NCBI RefSeq assembly: GCF_022750635.1 | Contig: NZ_JAJKBG010000004.1 | Span: 186,001-250,000, forward strand | Length of the DNA stretch: 64,000 nucleotides | Source of the DNA: Brevundimonas pishanensis | GTDB taxonomy: Bacteria; Pseudomonadota; Alphaproteobacteria; Caulobacterales; Caulobacteraceae | Reading direction: 5' to 3' | Shown: positions 9,351-18,229 of the stretch, one piece after another | Layout: each line of letters starts with the position of its first letter | Numbering within the stretch: position 1 is the stretch's first letter | The notes under the pieces: generated by a model | Database searches by the model: none | What the model was told of the DNA's origin: nothing | The model's input: only the letters and a program-made list of their open reading frames with translations | Position numbers and translations under genes: made by a program

Positions 9351-9629
9351 TTATTTCCTCTTGGCCTTCTTGTCCGCAGCGTGACCCGGGAAGTTACGGG
9401 TCGGCGCGAACTCGCCGAACTTCATGCCAACCATCTCTTCCGAGACGGCGACAGGAACGTGCTTCTGGCCGTTGTAAACGCCAAAGGTCAGACCCACGAA
9501 CTGCGGCAGGATGGTGGAGCGACGCGACCAGGTCTTGATCACATCTTTACGGCCCGACGATTGAGCGGCGTCGGCCTTCTTGAGCAGATACCCGTCGACA
9601 AACGGGCCTTTCCAGGAGGAGCGGGCCAT
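9351..9629 (-). CDS. rpsS: 30S ribosomal protein S19
   Basis: S19 lies in the small-subunit head near the A site. The 92-residue product starts [20 protein letters not shown] and has [20 protein letters not shown] and [20 protein letters not shown], all near consensus. It follows rplB by two bases. Confidence 0.98.
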   Translation of the reverse strand: MARSSWKGPFVDGYLLKKADAAQSSGRKDVIKTWSRRSTILPQFVGLTFGVYNGQKHVPVAVSEEMVGMKFGEFAPTRNFPGHAADKKAKRK

Positions 9630-9631
9630 TC

Positions 9632-10468
9632 TTAGCGAGCCTTCTTCACGTGACGGCTACGGATAATGTACTTGTCCGTGGCCTTGTTCTTGCGAGTACG
9701 GGTACCCTTGGTGTCCTTACCCCACGGCGTAACCGGAGTACGACCGCCCGAGGTACGACCTTCACCACCACCGTGCGGGTGGTCGATCGGGTTCATGGCA
9801 ACGCCGCGGACGTGCGGACGGAAGCCCATGTGACGCTTGCGACCAGCCTTACCGAGGTTCTGGTTCATGTGGTCCGGGTTGGACACGGCACCAACGGTAG
9901 CCATGCAGCCATCCAGAACCATACGCAGTTCACCCGAACCCAGACGGATTTGAGCGTAACCTTGGTCGCGGCCAACCAGCTGGGCGTAAGCACCAGCCGA
10001 ACGAGCCAGCTGAGCGCCCTTGCCCGGCTTCATTTCCACGTTGTGGATGATGGTGCCGACAGGGATCGAGCGCAGCGGCATAGCGTTGCCCGGCTTCACG
10101 TCAACCTTCTCGCCAGCGACGATGGTGTCACCAGCCTTCAGGCGTTGCGGAGCGATGATGTAGGTCTTCTCACCGTCAGCGTACGTCACCAGAGCGATGA
10201 ACGCGGTACGGTTCGGATCGTATTCCAGGCGCTCAACGGTGCCGATAGCGTCGAACTTGCGACGCTTGAAGTCGATCTTACGATAGAGGGTCTTAGCGCC
10301 ACCGCCACGGAAGCGGACAGCGATACGACCACCCTGACCACGTCCGCCCGACTTGGTCAGGCCTTCGGTCAGCGACTTTTCCGGACGGCCTTTGTGCAGC
10401 TCGGAACGATCAACCAGCACCAGGGCGCGGCGGCCCGGCGAAGTCGGATTGTAATGCTTCAGAGCCAT
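9632..10468 (-). CDS. rplB: 50S ribosomal protein L2
   Basis: L2 is needed for subunit joining and peptidyl transferase function. The 278-residue product has normal length and contains GRNNQGRIT-like [19 protein letters not shown] and the conserved [15 protein letters not shown] loop, whose histidine is functionally important in E. coli. It lies four bases after rplW. Confidence 0.98.
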   Translation of the reverse strand: MALKHYNPTSPGRRALVLVDRSELHKGRPEKSLTEGLTKSGGRGQGGRIAVRFRGGGAKTLYRKIDFKRRKFDAIGTVERLEYDPNRTAFIALVTYADGEKTYIIAPQRLKAGDTIVAGEKVDVKPGNAMPLRSIPVGTIIHNVEMKPGKGAQLARSAGAYAQLVGRDQGYAQIRLGSGELRMVLDGCMATVGAVSNPDHMNQNLGKAGRKRHMGFRPHVRGVAMNPIDHPHGGGEGRTSGGRTPVTPWGKDTKGTRTRKNKATDKYIIRSRHVKKAR

Positions 10469-10472
10469 CTGA

Positions 10473-10778
10473 TTAGAGCCCCGTCGTCACGTCGATCGAC
10501 TGGCCTTCAGCCAGCGTCACGATAGCTTTTTTGATGTCCACGCGACGGCCATTGATGCCACGGAAGCGCTTGGTCTTGCCCTTTTGAACCAGGGTATTGA
10601 CCTTGAGGACGTTGACTTTGAACAGGGATTCAACCGCAGCAGCGATTTCATCCTTGGTCGAGGTACCGGCAACGCGGAACACGACTTTGTTCTGTTCCGA
10701 CAGGATCGTGGCCTTCTCAGTGATGATCGGGCTCAGGATGGTGTCGTAGTGCTTGGCGGTAGGTTGAGCGGCGGCCAT
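10473..10778 (-). CDS. rplW: 50S ribosomal protein L23
   Basis: L23 lies at the polypeptide exit and binds trigger factor and SRP. The 101-residue product contains [20 protein letters not shown] and [13 protein letters not shown], typical of the family. The start codon overlaps the rplD stop by one base. Confidence 0.97.
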   Translation of the reverse strand: MAAAQPTAKHYDTILSPIITEKATILSEQNKVVFRVAGTSTKDEIAAAVESLFKVNVLKVNTLVQKGKTKRFRGINGRRVDIKKAIVTLAEGQSIDVTTGL

Positions 10779-11416
10779 TATGCGGCTTCCTTCTCAGCAA
10801 AGCGCGCCTCGATTGCTTCAACAGCAGCCTTGGTCAGCACAAGTTTGTCAGCACGCAGGATGTCATAGACGTTCAGGCCGGCGTTCGGCAGGACGTCGAT
10901 GTGCGGGATGTTGCGAGCAGCGAGGCCGAAGTTGGTGTCAACTTCCGGACCAGCAATGATCAGAGCCTTGTTCCAGCCCAGAGCACCGAAAGTGGCGCGC
11001 AGGGTCGAGGTTTTGGCTTCAGCAACCGAAACGGTGTCTACGACAACCAGGTCGCCGGCCTTGACCTTCGAGGACAGGGCGTGACGCAGAGCCAGGGCGC
11101 GGACTTTTTTCGGCAGCGAGAAGCCGTGGTCGCGAACGACCGGACCGAAAGCGCGCGAACCACCAACGAACTGCGGTGCACGGCGCGAACCGTGACGAGC
11201 GCCGCCGGTGCCCTTTTGCTTGTACATCTTCTTACCCGTACGAGAGTTCTCGTTGCGGGTTTGAACCTTGTGCGTGCCAGCGCGACGCTTGGCCAGCTGC
11301 CAGTTCACGGTACGGGCCAGCAGGTCGCCGCGGATGTCGGTCAGGCCGAAAACGGCATCCGACAGTTCCACGTCGCCAGCAGCCTTGCCGTCGAGTTTGA
11401 TGACAGAGAGTTTCAT
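10778..11416 (-). CDS. rplD: 50S ribosomal protein L4
   Basis: L4 lines the peptide tunnel and in E. coli represses the S10 operon. The 212-residue product has the tunnel loop [20 protein letters not shown] and the [16 protein letters not shown] segment. Its ATG overlaps the rplC stop by one base. Whether L4 regulates this operon cannot be told; the long leader upstream of rpsJ leaves room for it. Confidence 0.98.
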   Translation of the reverse strand: MKLSVIKLDGKAAGDVELSDAVFGLTDIRGDLLARTVNWQLAKRRAGTHKVQTRNENSRTGKKMYKQKGTGGARHGSRRAPQFVGGSRAFGPVVRDHGFSLPKKVRALALRHALSSKVKAGDLVVVDTVSVAEAKTSTLRATFGALGWNKALIIAGPEVDTNFGLAARNIPHIDVLPNAGLNVYDILRADKLVLTKAAVEAIEARFAEKEAA

Positions 11417-12147
11417 TACGCTTCACCGCCTTCGCTGGCTTCTACGGCCGGAGCTGCAGCAGCTTCGGTAGCAGCCGACTTCACAGCACCCGGGAACGGG
11501 GCTTCAGCCGGACGAGCCTTTTTCACAGCGTCGGTGACCTTGAGGTAGGTACCGTCGTGGCCCGGGACAGCGCCCTTGACCAGGATCAGACCACGCTCAG
11601 CGTCAACACGAACGATCGTGAGGTTTTGCTGGGTGACAGTTTCTTGACCGTAGTGACCAGCCATTTTCTTGCCCGGGAACGTACGACCCGGATCTTGGCG
11701 GTTACCAGTCGAACCGTGCGAACGGTGCGAGACCGAAACGCCGTGGGTGGCACGCAGACCGCCGAAGTTCCAACGCTTCATCGCACCGGCAAAACCTTTA
11801 CCGATGGTCAGGCCTTGGACGTCGATCTTTTGACCAGCTACGAAGTGGTCAGCCGACAGTTCGGCACCCACGTCCAGCAGGCCATCCTCGTCCACGCGGA
11901 ACTCGGTAACGTATGCCTTGGGTTCAACTTGAGCCTTCGCGAAAGCTTCGCGTTGCGGCTTGGCCGTATTTTTGGCCTTCTTAGAGCCAGCGCCCAACTG
12001 GAGCGCGACGTAACCGTCACGTTCCTTGGTACGTTGGCCGACGACTTGGCAGCCGTCGAGCTGAAGTACAGTAACCGGCACGTGTGCACCATCATCGGCG
12101 AACACGCGGGTCATACCCAGCTTTTTGGCGATCACGCCCGTGCGCAT
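11416..12147 (-). CDS. rplC: 50S ribosomal protein L3
   Basis: L3 starts large-subunit assembly. The 243-residue protein starts [20 protein letters not shown] and has [20 protein letters not shown] and the [17 protein letters not shown] loop. A C-terminal Ala/Glu-rich tail of about 25 residues makes it longer than the 209-residue E. coli protein. It follows rpsJ by 20 bases. Confidence 0.98.
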   Translation of the reverse strand: MRTGVIAKKLGMTRVFADDGAHVPVTVLQLDGCQVVGQRTKERDGYVALQLGAGSKKAKNTAKPQREAFAKAQVEPKAYVTEFRVDEDGLLDVGAELSADHFVAGQKIDVQGLTIGKGFAGAMKRWNFGGLRATHGVSVSHRSHGSTGNRQDPGRTFPGKKMAGHYGQETVTQQNLTIVRVDAERGLILVKGAVPGHDGTYLKVTDAVKKARPAEAPFPGAVKSAATEAAAAPAVEASEGGEA

Positions 12148-12167
12148 CGGATCCCGCCTCTTCTTTC

Positions 12168-12473
<306 letters not shown>

Positions 12474-13177
12474 ATCGGTTAGTATTCCCATGCGGCCGGA
12501 GCCGCGTCCCTGTGAACCATTTCAAAGACCGAAGCCTCAGGGTCGAAACCCCAGGGAACGCAAATCCGCAAAAACGAACGGCCCACACGGTTTCCCGCCT
12601 GAGCCAAAAAATCCCAAGAAGCTGCAAAAAGAACAGTAACTTAGGTCGTCCCTGCGAACCGCGTTTGCATCCGGAGATGCACAGCCGGTCCAACAAGAGT
12701 GGTGCTTATGCCTTCCGAATCCCTTCGGGTCAAGCACTGAATCCCAAGTCCCATAAGTGTTTGCGCCTCATGAGTTGTCGCCTCATAGCCGCCCCTCCCA
12801 CCACTTTTCAAGACCCCAATTTGGCCATCTACGACCCCGTGAGAGGCCGAGCCGGAAAAGTTGATTTCAAAACAATGGCCCGCACGCCCCTCCCCTCCAG
12901 CCGCATGGAGGGCGATTCCAGAGGGGTTTGGTTAATTTGAATTAAGGGCTGAGGCGAAATGCGGCAGGACCAAGGCAGCAAAAAAGAAACTTCCGCCGCA
13001 CGATCAAATAACGACGTATGTTTGCCTTATTGCGTAACATCGCGGCAACACCATGCCTCGCTAGTCCGAAACATGACAAGTTCGTTACAGCGAACCGCCT
13101 CGTTTGACCCTAAGTCGTCTCCACCGGCACGTTCCTTGGTGAACGAGCCCAAGAAAGTCTTTTAAGGACATACGACA
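12474..13177. other. Intergenic region between rpsJ and outer-membrane protein gene
   Basis: A stretch of about 700 bases holds the divergent control regions of the S10 operon and the outer-membrane protein gene. I see a candidate promoter for rpsJ (12705-12733), a direct repeat of CGCCTCAT (12764-12771 and 12779-12786), and a TTAA-N6-TTAA palindrome near 12931-12944. The frames open here lack recognisable protein features, and no RNA gene was recognised. A long leader of about 225 nt precedes rpsJ. Confidence 0.6.
12705..12733 (-). promoter_or_regulatory. Candidate promoter of S10 operon
   Basis: On the minus strand TTGACC (12728-12733) and CATAAG (12705-12710) are 17 bp apart. This is a reasonable sigma-70-type promoter and would give a leader of about 225 nt before rpsJ. 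It is based on sequence match only. Confidence 0.4.
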
Positions 13178-13930
13178 ATGAAAACCGTTTTCTTCGCTTC
13201 GGCAGCCGTCGCCGCTCTGATCGCTGCTCCGGCTATGGCTCAAACCGTTGGTTCGGCTAGCGTCTCCTACACCCACAGCGAGACCGACGTTGCTGCCGTG
13301 CAAGGCCTGGACACCGACGCTTTCGCTCTGAACGGCGCTGTCGCCACCCCGATCTTCGGTGACTGGACTGTCACTGCAGAAGCAAACGTCGCCAACACTG
13401 AATCGGACCTGGCTGCCAGCGAAACCACCCTGTCGGGTTCGGCTGCCCTGACCAAGGTCATCGGTTCGTACCGCGTCGGTGGCTTCTACGCCGCTAACGA
13501 AATGCCGGGTGCAACCCTGAACACCTTCGGCGCTGTCGCTCAGAAGTACTTCGACCGTGCAACCGTTTCGGGCGTCGCTTCGTACGGCTCGGTTTACGAC
13601 GCCGACATCTACACCGTGAAGGCTGACGCTGCTTTCTACGCAACCTCGGACCTGCGCCTGAACGCGGGCGTTTCGTTCCAGAACGTTGACTTCGGCGGCG
13701 CTGACTTCGACACCGTTGCCGGTACCGTTGGCGCTGAATACCAGTTCGCTAACTCGCCGTACTCGGTCTTCGGTGCTTACACCTACACCGACTCGGACGA
13801 CTTGGCCGTTGAAGACAACGCTTTCAAGATCGGTGTGCGTTACAGCTTCGGCGGTGGCCTGCAAGCCCGCGACCGCGCTGGTGCTCGCATGGACCTGAGC
13901 AACAACGTGTTCGTACCGTTCTTCAACTAA
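13178..13930 (+). CDS. Outer-membrane beta-barrel protein, highly expressed type
   Basis: The 250-residue protein has a clear signal peptide (cleavage after AAPAMA, about residue 21). Then come alternating hydrophobic/polar strands with Ala/Gly/Thr/aromatic content and a final YSFGGG-like strand before a C-terminal tail ending FVPFFN; this fits a small outer-membrane barrel or porin-like protein. A good AAGGA site lies about ten bases before the ATG. Codon choice is strongly biased (GCT, GGT, GTT, TCG), unlike the neighbouring non-ribosomal genes, which suggests abundant expression. The gene stands alone between rpsJ and a methyltransferase and has its own strong terminator. The transported substrate, if any, is unknown. 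Confidence 0.75.
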   Translation: MKTVFFASAAVAALIAAPAMAQTVGSASVSYTHSETDVAAVQGLDTDAFALNGAVATPIFGDWTVTAEANVANTESDLAASETTLSGSAALTKVIGSYRVGGFYAANEMPGATLNTFGAVAQKYFDRATVSGVASYGSVYDADIYTVKADAAFYATSDLRLNAGVSFQNVDFGGADFDTVAGTVGAEYQFANSPYSVFGAYTYTDSDDLAVEDNAFKIGVRYSFGGGLQARDRAGARMDLSNNVFVPFFN

Positions 13931-13962
13931 GCTTCGCCTTGGTTGAGCCGTAAGGCACACAG

Positions 13963-13998
13963 AAAAGGCCCCGGTGGATTTCCACCGGGGCCTTTTTT
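13963..13998. terminator. Strong terminator after outer-membrane protein gene
   Basis: A 12-bp stem GGCCCCGGTGGA/TCCACCGGGGCC (13967-13978 with 13981-13992) is followed by TTTTTT on the plus strand and flanked by AAAA on the other side. It may also end the convergent methyltransferase gene. Confidence 0.9.
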
Positions 13999-14010
13999 GT
14001 TGCCTGACGC

Positions 14011-14937
14011 TCAGTAGGCCCGGTGCGAGGCCACGAAGTCCAGTCGCTGGGACATGAAGTCACGGAAGAACTCCACGCGGCGCCAGTCAGTCGGTGCGCG
14101 CTGCAATTCGGCGAGGCGCCGCTCTACCCGATCAATGTAGTGGTCGAGGTGCTGAGCCGTCAGAGCTTCGATCTCGATCTCTACCGGCATTGCCGCACGC
14201 TTGGCCTTGATCTGCGCCAGCAGGTCCATAACCTCGCCCATGTGGCTGCCTTCCATGAACACCGGCACGATGTTCACAGCCGCCAGTCCGTTGATCGCGA
14301 ACATGGCGATGTACTGGTTGTAGTCGAAGTAGTCGCCGACCGAGTAGGTGCCATAGTGACCGCGGGCTTCATACAGCTTCTGGGCATCGAAGCGGTTCAG
14401 CAGCGACAGTCCGAACTCGCGGTTGTGGCACTCCATCAGCACTTGGCCCAGCGACTGGTAGTTCGGCACCGTCACATAGCACCGTGCCTGCTCGTTCATG
14501 GCCTGCGCGATATTGTAGATCAGCCGGTGGCTGTCAGGCACGTGCTCCAGCACATTGTCACAGACAACCAGATCGAACTTGCCCAGACTTTCCATGAAGT
14601 CGATGTCGTCGGCATCGCCGTAGGTGATTTCGACGGTGTCGAGCGCGTTATTGTCCTCGAGGTTGAGAGCAAAATACTTCAGCTCGGACTCGCCGACCTC
14701 TATGCCGCGAACCGTGGCCCCTTGCTGGGCCGCTGCGATGCAGACCCCGCCATAACCACAGCCGATGTCGAGTACGCGCTTGTCGGCTAACGGGCCGGTA
14801 AAGTGCGTGACCATCTTATCGACGATCTCTGCACCACGTTCGTTGCCGCTCAAGATGTATTTGAGGTGCTCCTCCCAAAGATGGTCTCCATGGGAGATCT
14901 CGCGAAGAGCACTCTCAAACTTACCCATATGCCCCAT
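14011..14937 (-). CDS. SAM-dependent methyltransferase, class I
   Basis: A Rossmann-fold methyltransferase of 308 residues. Motif I reads VLDIGCGYGG (about residues 55-64), followed by the acidic motif II region (RGIEVGE) and a motif IV-like region FDLVVCDNVLEHVPD. The C-terminal half is longer than a minimal methyltransferase and has no recognised domain. The ATG at 14937 has AGGG about ten bases upstream; a GTG at 14955 is less likely. It lies on its own between the outer-membrane protein gene and the GIN-domain gene. The methyl acceptor cannot be inferred; small-molecule or lipid acceptors are as possible as protein. Confidence 0.8.
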   Translation of the reverse strand: MGHMGKFESALREISHGDHLWEEHLKYILSGNERGAEIVDKMVTHFTGPLADKRVLDIGCGYGGVCIAAAQQGATVRGIEVGESELKYFALNLEDNNALDTVEITYGDADDIDFMESLGKFDLVVCDNVLEHVPDSHRLIYNIAQAMNEQARCYVTVPNYQSLGQVLMECHNREFGLSLLNRFDAQKLYEARGHYGTYSVGDYFDYNQYIAMFAINGLAAVNIVPVFMEGSHMGEVMDLLAQIKAKRAAMPVEIEIEALTAQHLDHYIDRVERRLAELQRAPTDWRRVEFFRDFMSQRLDFVASHRAY

Positions 14938-15049
14938 GTGAACGCCTGCCCTCACTCTAAGCCGAAGCCGGATTGATTCTAGCTAACAACGTTATAGATA
15001 GAACTCCGGGGATCAACTCATTTGGCAAGCGGGGTGACGTTAATCGCCC

Positions 15050-15943
15050 CTAGTCCCGACGACGCACCCGTACGTCACCCGAACCGACGGCACGTTTGCT
15101 CACATTGCCGGTCACACGATCGATCACGATATCGCCTGCGCCGGCGATGCTTGCCGAGACATCGCGAACAACACCGCCCACCTGCACATCGCCAGAGCCC
15201 ATAATGTTGACCTGCAACTGGCCGATGCGGCCGTCGGTGATGTCAACATCACCTGAGCCCGCGATGGAAATGCGGGCGTCGCCCTCGGCCCGCTGGACTT
15301 CGACATCGCCCGAACCGGCAATATTGATCGAGAGGTCGCCAACCGCCGTGGAACGGATATCTCCGCTGCCACCGATCGAGACATCCAGCTTGCGAGCACT
15401 TCCGGTCCACACGTCTCCCGAGCCCCCGATGCTCACCTTGGTGTCGTTGGCGACGTTGGCAATGACCCAGTTGCCGCAACCCGAATGGGCCAGACGAACG
15501 TTCTCCGCCCCTCGCCCGATCGCGCCAAAGACGGCGCCGTCGGTTCGCACATCCGCGTCGCGGGGGCCACGGATGATAATCAGCGGAGCGTTGGACAACT
15601 CGACACGACCCGTGCCGCGCACAGAGGCGGAGGCCCCCTCACCGGGGCGCGAAGGTGGGGTATCTCCGCGCCTTCCGCCTTCGCAGCTCAAAGCGCGGGT
15701 GCGCAGTCCACGGCGGTATATGTTGCCGTCGATGCGAACGTTTCCGCCCTCGCGGACAACTTCCAAGGCGGGCAGGTTGCTGTTACCTTGCTGGACCTCC
15801 ACCGCAATGTCGGAGCGGGCCTCCGGCATGTAGACGACGCGGGCAATCGCGTTGTCGACGCGGACGGACTGGGCGCTCGCTGCACCACCACCAAGGGTCG
15901 CAACTGCGGCACCGGCCAAAAGCAGGGTCAGGGTCTGTTTCAT
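15050..15943 (-). CDS. Exported GIN-domain (DUF2807) beta-helix-like repeat protein
   Basis: A 297-residue exported protein. The signal peptide starts MKQTLTLLLAGAAVATLGG and is cleaved near ASAQ. The C-terminal half consists of about six imperfect repeats of roughly 20 residues, each with a GSGD or GAGD turn (SIGGSGDV, SIGGSGDI, NIAGSGDV, SIAGSGDV, NIMGSGDV, SIAGAGDI). These are characteristic of the putative auto-transporter adhesin head GIN domain and suggest a parallel beta-helix. The ATG at 15943 has AAGGAG about seven bases upstream, and the in-frame extension to 16162 is not signal-like. The function of this family in bacteria is not settled. Confidence 0.8.
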   Translation of the reverse strand: MKQTLTLLLAGAAVATLGGGAASAQSVRVDNAIARVVYMPEARSDIAVEVQQGNSNLPALEVVREGGNVRIDGNIYRRGLRTRALSCEGGRRGDTPPSRPGEGASASVRGTGRVELSNAPLIIIRGPRDADVRTDGAVFGAIGRGAENVRLAHSGCGNWVIANVANDTKVSIGGSGDVWTGSARKLDVSIGGSGDIRSTAVGDLSINIAGSGDVEVQRAEGDARISIAGSGDVDITDGRIGQLQVNIMGSGDVQVGGVVRDVSASIAGAGDIVIDRVTGNVSKRAVGSGDVRVRRRD

Positions 15944-16038
15944 CGTCAGTCTCCTTGTTCGGCCACGTCGCCGTTGTTGGAAGCATGCTGACCCAAGGCT
16001 GATCCGATGTCCGCTTAAAAGCCTGTCATTAAGCCCTT

Positions 16039-16953
16039 TTAATCTTGCGCCTGAATCCGCAGCCCTCCACTGGCCGTAGGATCCGCCACAAACTCGCGCG
16101 GGATCGCCGCAATGCGGTTCCCGAGGACCATCATGCGCCTCAGGGGCACAGACATCGCCCACTTCATAGCCAGCGCTGGACCGTTTACGGTCGACACGGC
16201 GGGCGGATTAAGTCCGCGCGTGCGCATATAGGCGTGGGTATATAGGGCCCCCGTTCGGGCGCGGCTCTCCCAGGTCTGGTATTCCATCGACAGGCTCACA
16301 CAGAGACCATCGACATTCTCGACGCGGTGCGGCGCGTACAATGGCCACGCCAGCGCCTCGCCCGGGTGTAGTTCGAACACCTGCGCATCTGCCTCGAACT
16401 CGAGACTGTAGGGCACTTCTTCGGACGTCTGACGGGCCACAACTCTTTCCATCGTGACTTCCGGTAGATGGGCTTCATCAGATGGGTAAACAAACATGCG
16501 TTTGATCCCGCGCATGTGGAACAGCACTACGCCGGCCGGATCAAAGTGATACGGCACGCGGGTTCCGGGCGACGAGATGATCAACTGTCCCGAACGTTTG
16601 ATGGCCCGTAACGATGGGTAGGCCGCTGCAATGTCCCCGAAAGCATCCGTCGCCCGCGACCACAGTTCCAGCCACTGATCCTCAATGCCGCGGAGATTGA
16701 CCCAGATGCGCGCTCTGCGGACCGCTTCCAGGAGTTCCGCCCCGGTGGCATCGCCTCTTGTGCCCGCGCGCAAGGTAACCTGTCCGCGCTCGTCGAAGCG
16801 ATATTCGTTGATGTCGATCAGTTCTTCTGGATAGCGGTCCAGCAACGCCGCCAGCGCCGCATCGCCGGTGAGTTCCGCGCTATCCAGCCCGTGGGTGTAA
16901 ACCGCGCTTTGGCGTATCGGACCCAGCTCACGCTTCGTGCCATAATCATGCAT
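16039..16953 (-). CDS. JmjC/cupin-like protein, possible Fe(II)/2-oxoglutarate hydroxylase
   Basis: A 304-residue protein with the metal-binding pattern expected of cupin_8/JmjC enzymes: H136-x-D138 in VPYHFDPAGVVLFHMRG and H209 in WPLYAPHRVENVDG, with the hydrophobic core between. Such enzymes use Fe(II), O2 and 2-oxoglutarate to hydroxylate proteins or small molecules. The ATG lies two bases after the stop of the upstream CelD-type GNAT gene, so the two form an operon directly downstream of tuf. Hydroxylation of a translation component is possible, given known bacterial JmjC enzymes acting on ribosomal proteins, but location alone is weak evidence. Confidence 0.7.
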   Translation of the reverse strand: MHDYGTKRELGPIRQSAVYTHGLDSAELTGDAALAALLDRYPEELIDINEYRFDERGQVTLRAGTRGDATGAELLEAVRRARIWVNLRGIEDQWLELWSRATDAFGDIAAAYPSLRAIKRSGQLIISSPGTRVPYHFDPAGVVLFHMRGIKRMFVYPSDEAHLPEVTMERVVARQTSEEVPYSLEFEADAQVFELHPGEALAWPLYAPHRVENVDGLCVSLSMEYQTWESRARTGALYTHAYMRTRGLNPPAVSTVNGPALAMKWAMSVPLRRMMVLGNRIAAIPREFVADPTASGGLRIQAQD

Positions 16954-16955
16954 TC

Positions 16956-18056
16956 TCAGGACTCCCCCGTCCGTATCCGGCTGGCCATGCTCTTGCCTGC
17001 AAGAAGGAGACCGCGGCCCTTCCCCAGCCCGCCCGTCTCGCTCGCATCAATCGCAGCCCACCGTCGTCGCGCGCTCACCAGCACGCGCTCGTTTCTGACA
17101 ACCCTCCCCACGTGGTCGACCCACGAAGGCTGTCCAACCGTCACCTCTGCGACTTCGCGTGTGCGATTGCAGAAATACTTTTTGTAGGGCTCGCCCACAA
17201 ACCCGTAGTCAAACTCCGTAAAGCCCTCGGCCCGCTTGACGCGGATGGTTTCAAGACTGAGCCAGATCCCCGCCGAATAGCGCGCTCCCTGTGGCAGATA
17301 GGCGGGGAACCAGAAGTGCCACACACTCCCTGCGTGAAGGCTGAGTTCCAGCGCCACCAGTGTGTCACCGGCGTAAAGCGCCGCCACTGACGCCCCGAAA
17401 TCCTCTTGCTGCACCAGCAGCCGGTGCAAAAGCTGACGCGTCCAGCATGCCGCGAAAATGTCGTGCCGTCCGGTGCGGCGGTACTGCTCGCGTTTCAGGG
17501 CGATCAGTTGATCCAGCACCTGGGGCTCGCGAACATCACAGCGCACCGACACAGGTCCAAGAGACTGCTCCAGTCCGCGCCGGCTGCGTGCCTTGTCCTT
17601 ATAGTATTTCGCAAATGCAGAGCTCTGCTGCCCGTACCATTCATCGTAGGATATGCCCGACAGATCGGCCTGACAGGTGGCTAGCGGCAATCCGGCCGGT
17701 GCCCGCCCTACCCAACTGTTGGCACTGAGGCGGCGACCGTTCGCCAACGTCACCAATAAGGAAAGGGACACCAAAGTCGCCGCCGGCCCGATGACCCCGT
17801 GGTAATCATTCAGCGGCGCACCGACCGGATAAAGTGTCCCGCCGCGACGCTGATGCGGCCAGTAGCCAACCACCTCGCCCGCCTGCCAGATCTTCAGGAC
17901 GAATACGTCGGGGGCCACAGCTGCCACCGCGTCCGTGAACTCGATGCGGAAGAAGGGGCTTGAGCGCGCGGCGTCAGCGGCCTGCCACGCACACCAGCGG
18001 GCGCGGTCGTCTGCAGACAACCCATCCACCGTCAGGCACTCGGCGCTGATCTCCAT
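16956..18056 (-). CDS. CelD/BcsL-type GNAT acyltransferase
   Basis: A 366-residue protein of the Acetyltransf_6 group. The diagnostic C-terminal part is present: HFWFPAY, then YSAGIWLSLETIRVKRAEG and FTEFDYGFVGEPYKKYF, matching the usual acyl-CoA-binding and EFDF-x-G-x-x-x-YK pattern. The family is often linked to polysaccharide or cell-surface modification. The ATG at 18056 is used because the extension to 18140 would run through the tuf terminator. It is cotranscribed with the cupin gene at 16039. Substrate unknown. Confidence 0.75.
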   Translation of the reverse strand: MEISAECLTVDGLSADDRARWCAWQAADAARSSPFFRIEFTDAVAAVAPDVFVLKIWQAGEVVGYWPHQRRGGTLYPVGAPLNDYHGVIGPAATLVSLSLLVTLANGRRLSANSWVGRAPAGLPLATCQADLSGISYDEWYGQQSSAFAKYYKDKARSRRGLEQSLGPVSVRCDVREPQVLDQLIALKREQYRRTGRHDIFAACWTRQLLHRLLVQQEDFGASVAALYAGDTLVALELSLHAGSVWHFWFPAYLPQGARYSAGIWLSLETIRVKRAEGFTEFDYGFVGEPYKKYFCNRTREVAEVTVGQPSWVDHVGRVVRNERVLVSARRRWAAIDASETGGLGKGRGLLLAGKSMASRIRTGES

Positions 18057-18141
18057 TCCCCTAAGGTCCCCCAACCTATTTGCACGATCAGTGTAAGGTG
18101 AAATGGAAACCAAAATCCAAACACAATGCCCCTCGTCCAAA

Positions 18142-18176
18142 CAAAAACGGCCCCCCGGATTTCTCCGGAGGGCCGT
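18142..18176 (-). terminator. Terminator after tuf
   Basis: An imperfect stem (ACGGCCC at 18147-18153 with GGGCCGT at 18170-18176, plus an inner CCGGA/TCCGG pair) is followed by TTTTT on the minus strand, 54 bases past the tuf stop. Confidence 0.85.
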
Positions 18177-18229
18177 CTTGTTTTGTCGTCACTGACGGTT
18201 GTCCGTCAGGGTCGGATCAAAGCTGTTGC

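Noticed and set aside
12931..12944. CtrA-like TTAA-spacer-TTAA near the S10 promoter
   Set aside because: The spacer is 6, not the 7 bases of the CtrA consensus, so I did not call it.
13085..13960. 291-residue minus-strand frame opposite the outer-membrane protein
   Set aside because: No start signal; the plus-strand gene has a signal peptide, RBS and terminator.
13178..18056. Mobile element as cause of the tuf-rpsJ split
   Set aside because: No transposase, integrase, terminal inverted repeats or target duplications were seen at the block edges.
18057..18140. Upstream start for the GNAT gene at 18140
   Set aside because: The extra codons run up to the tuf terminator and match no family sequence; the ATG at 18056 is a better start.
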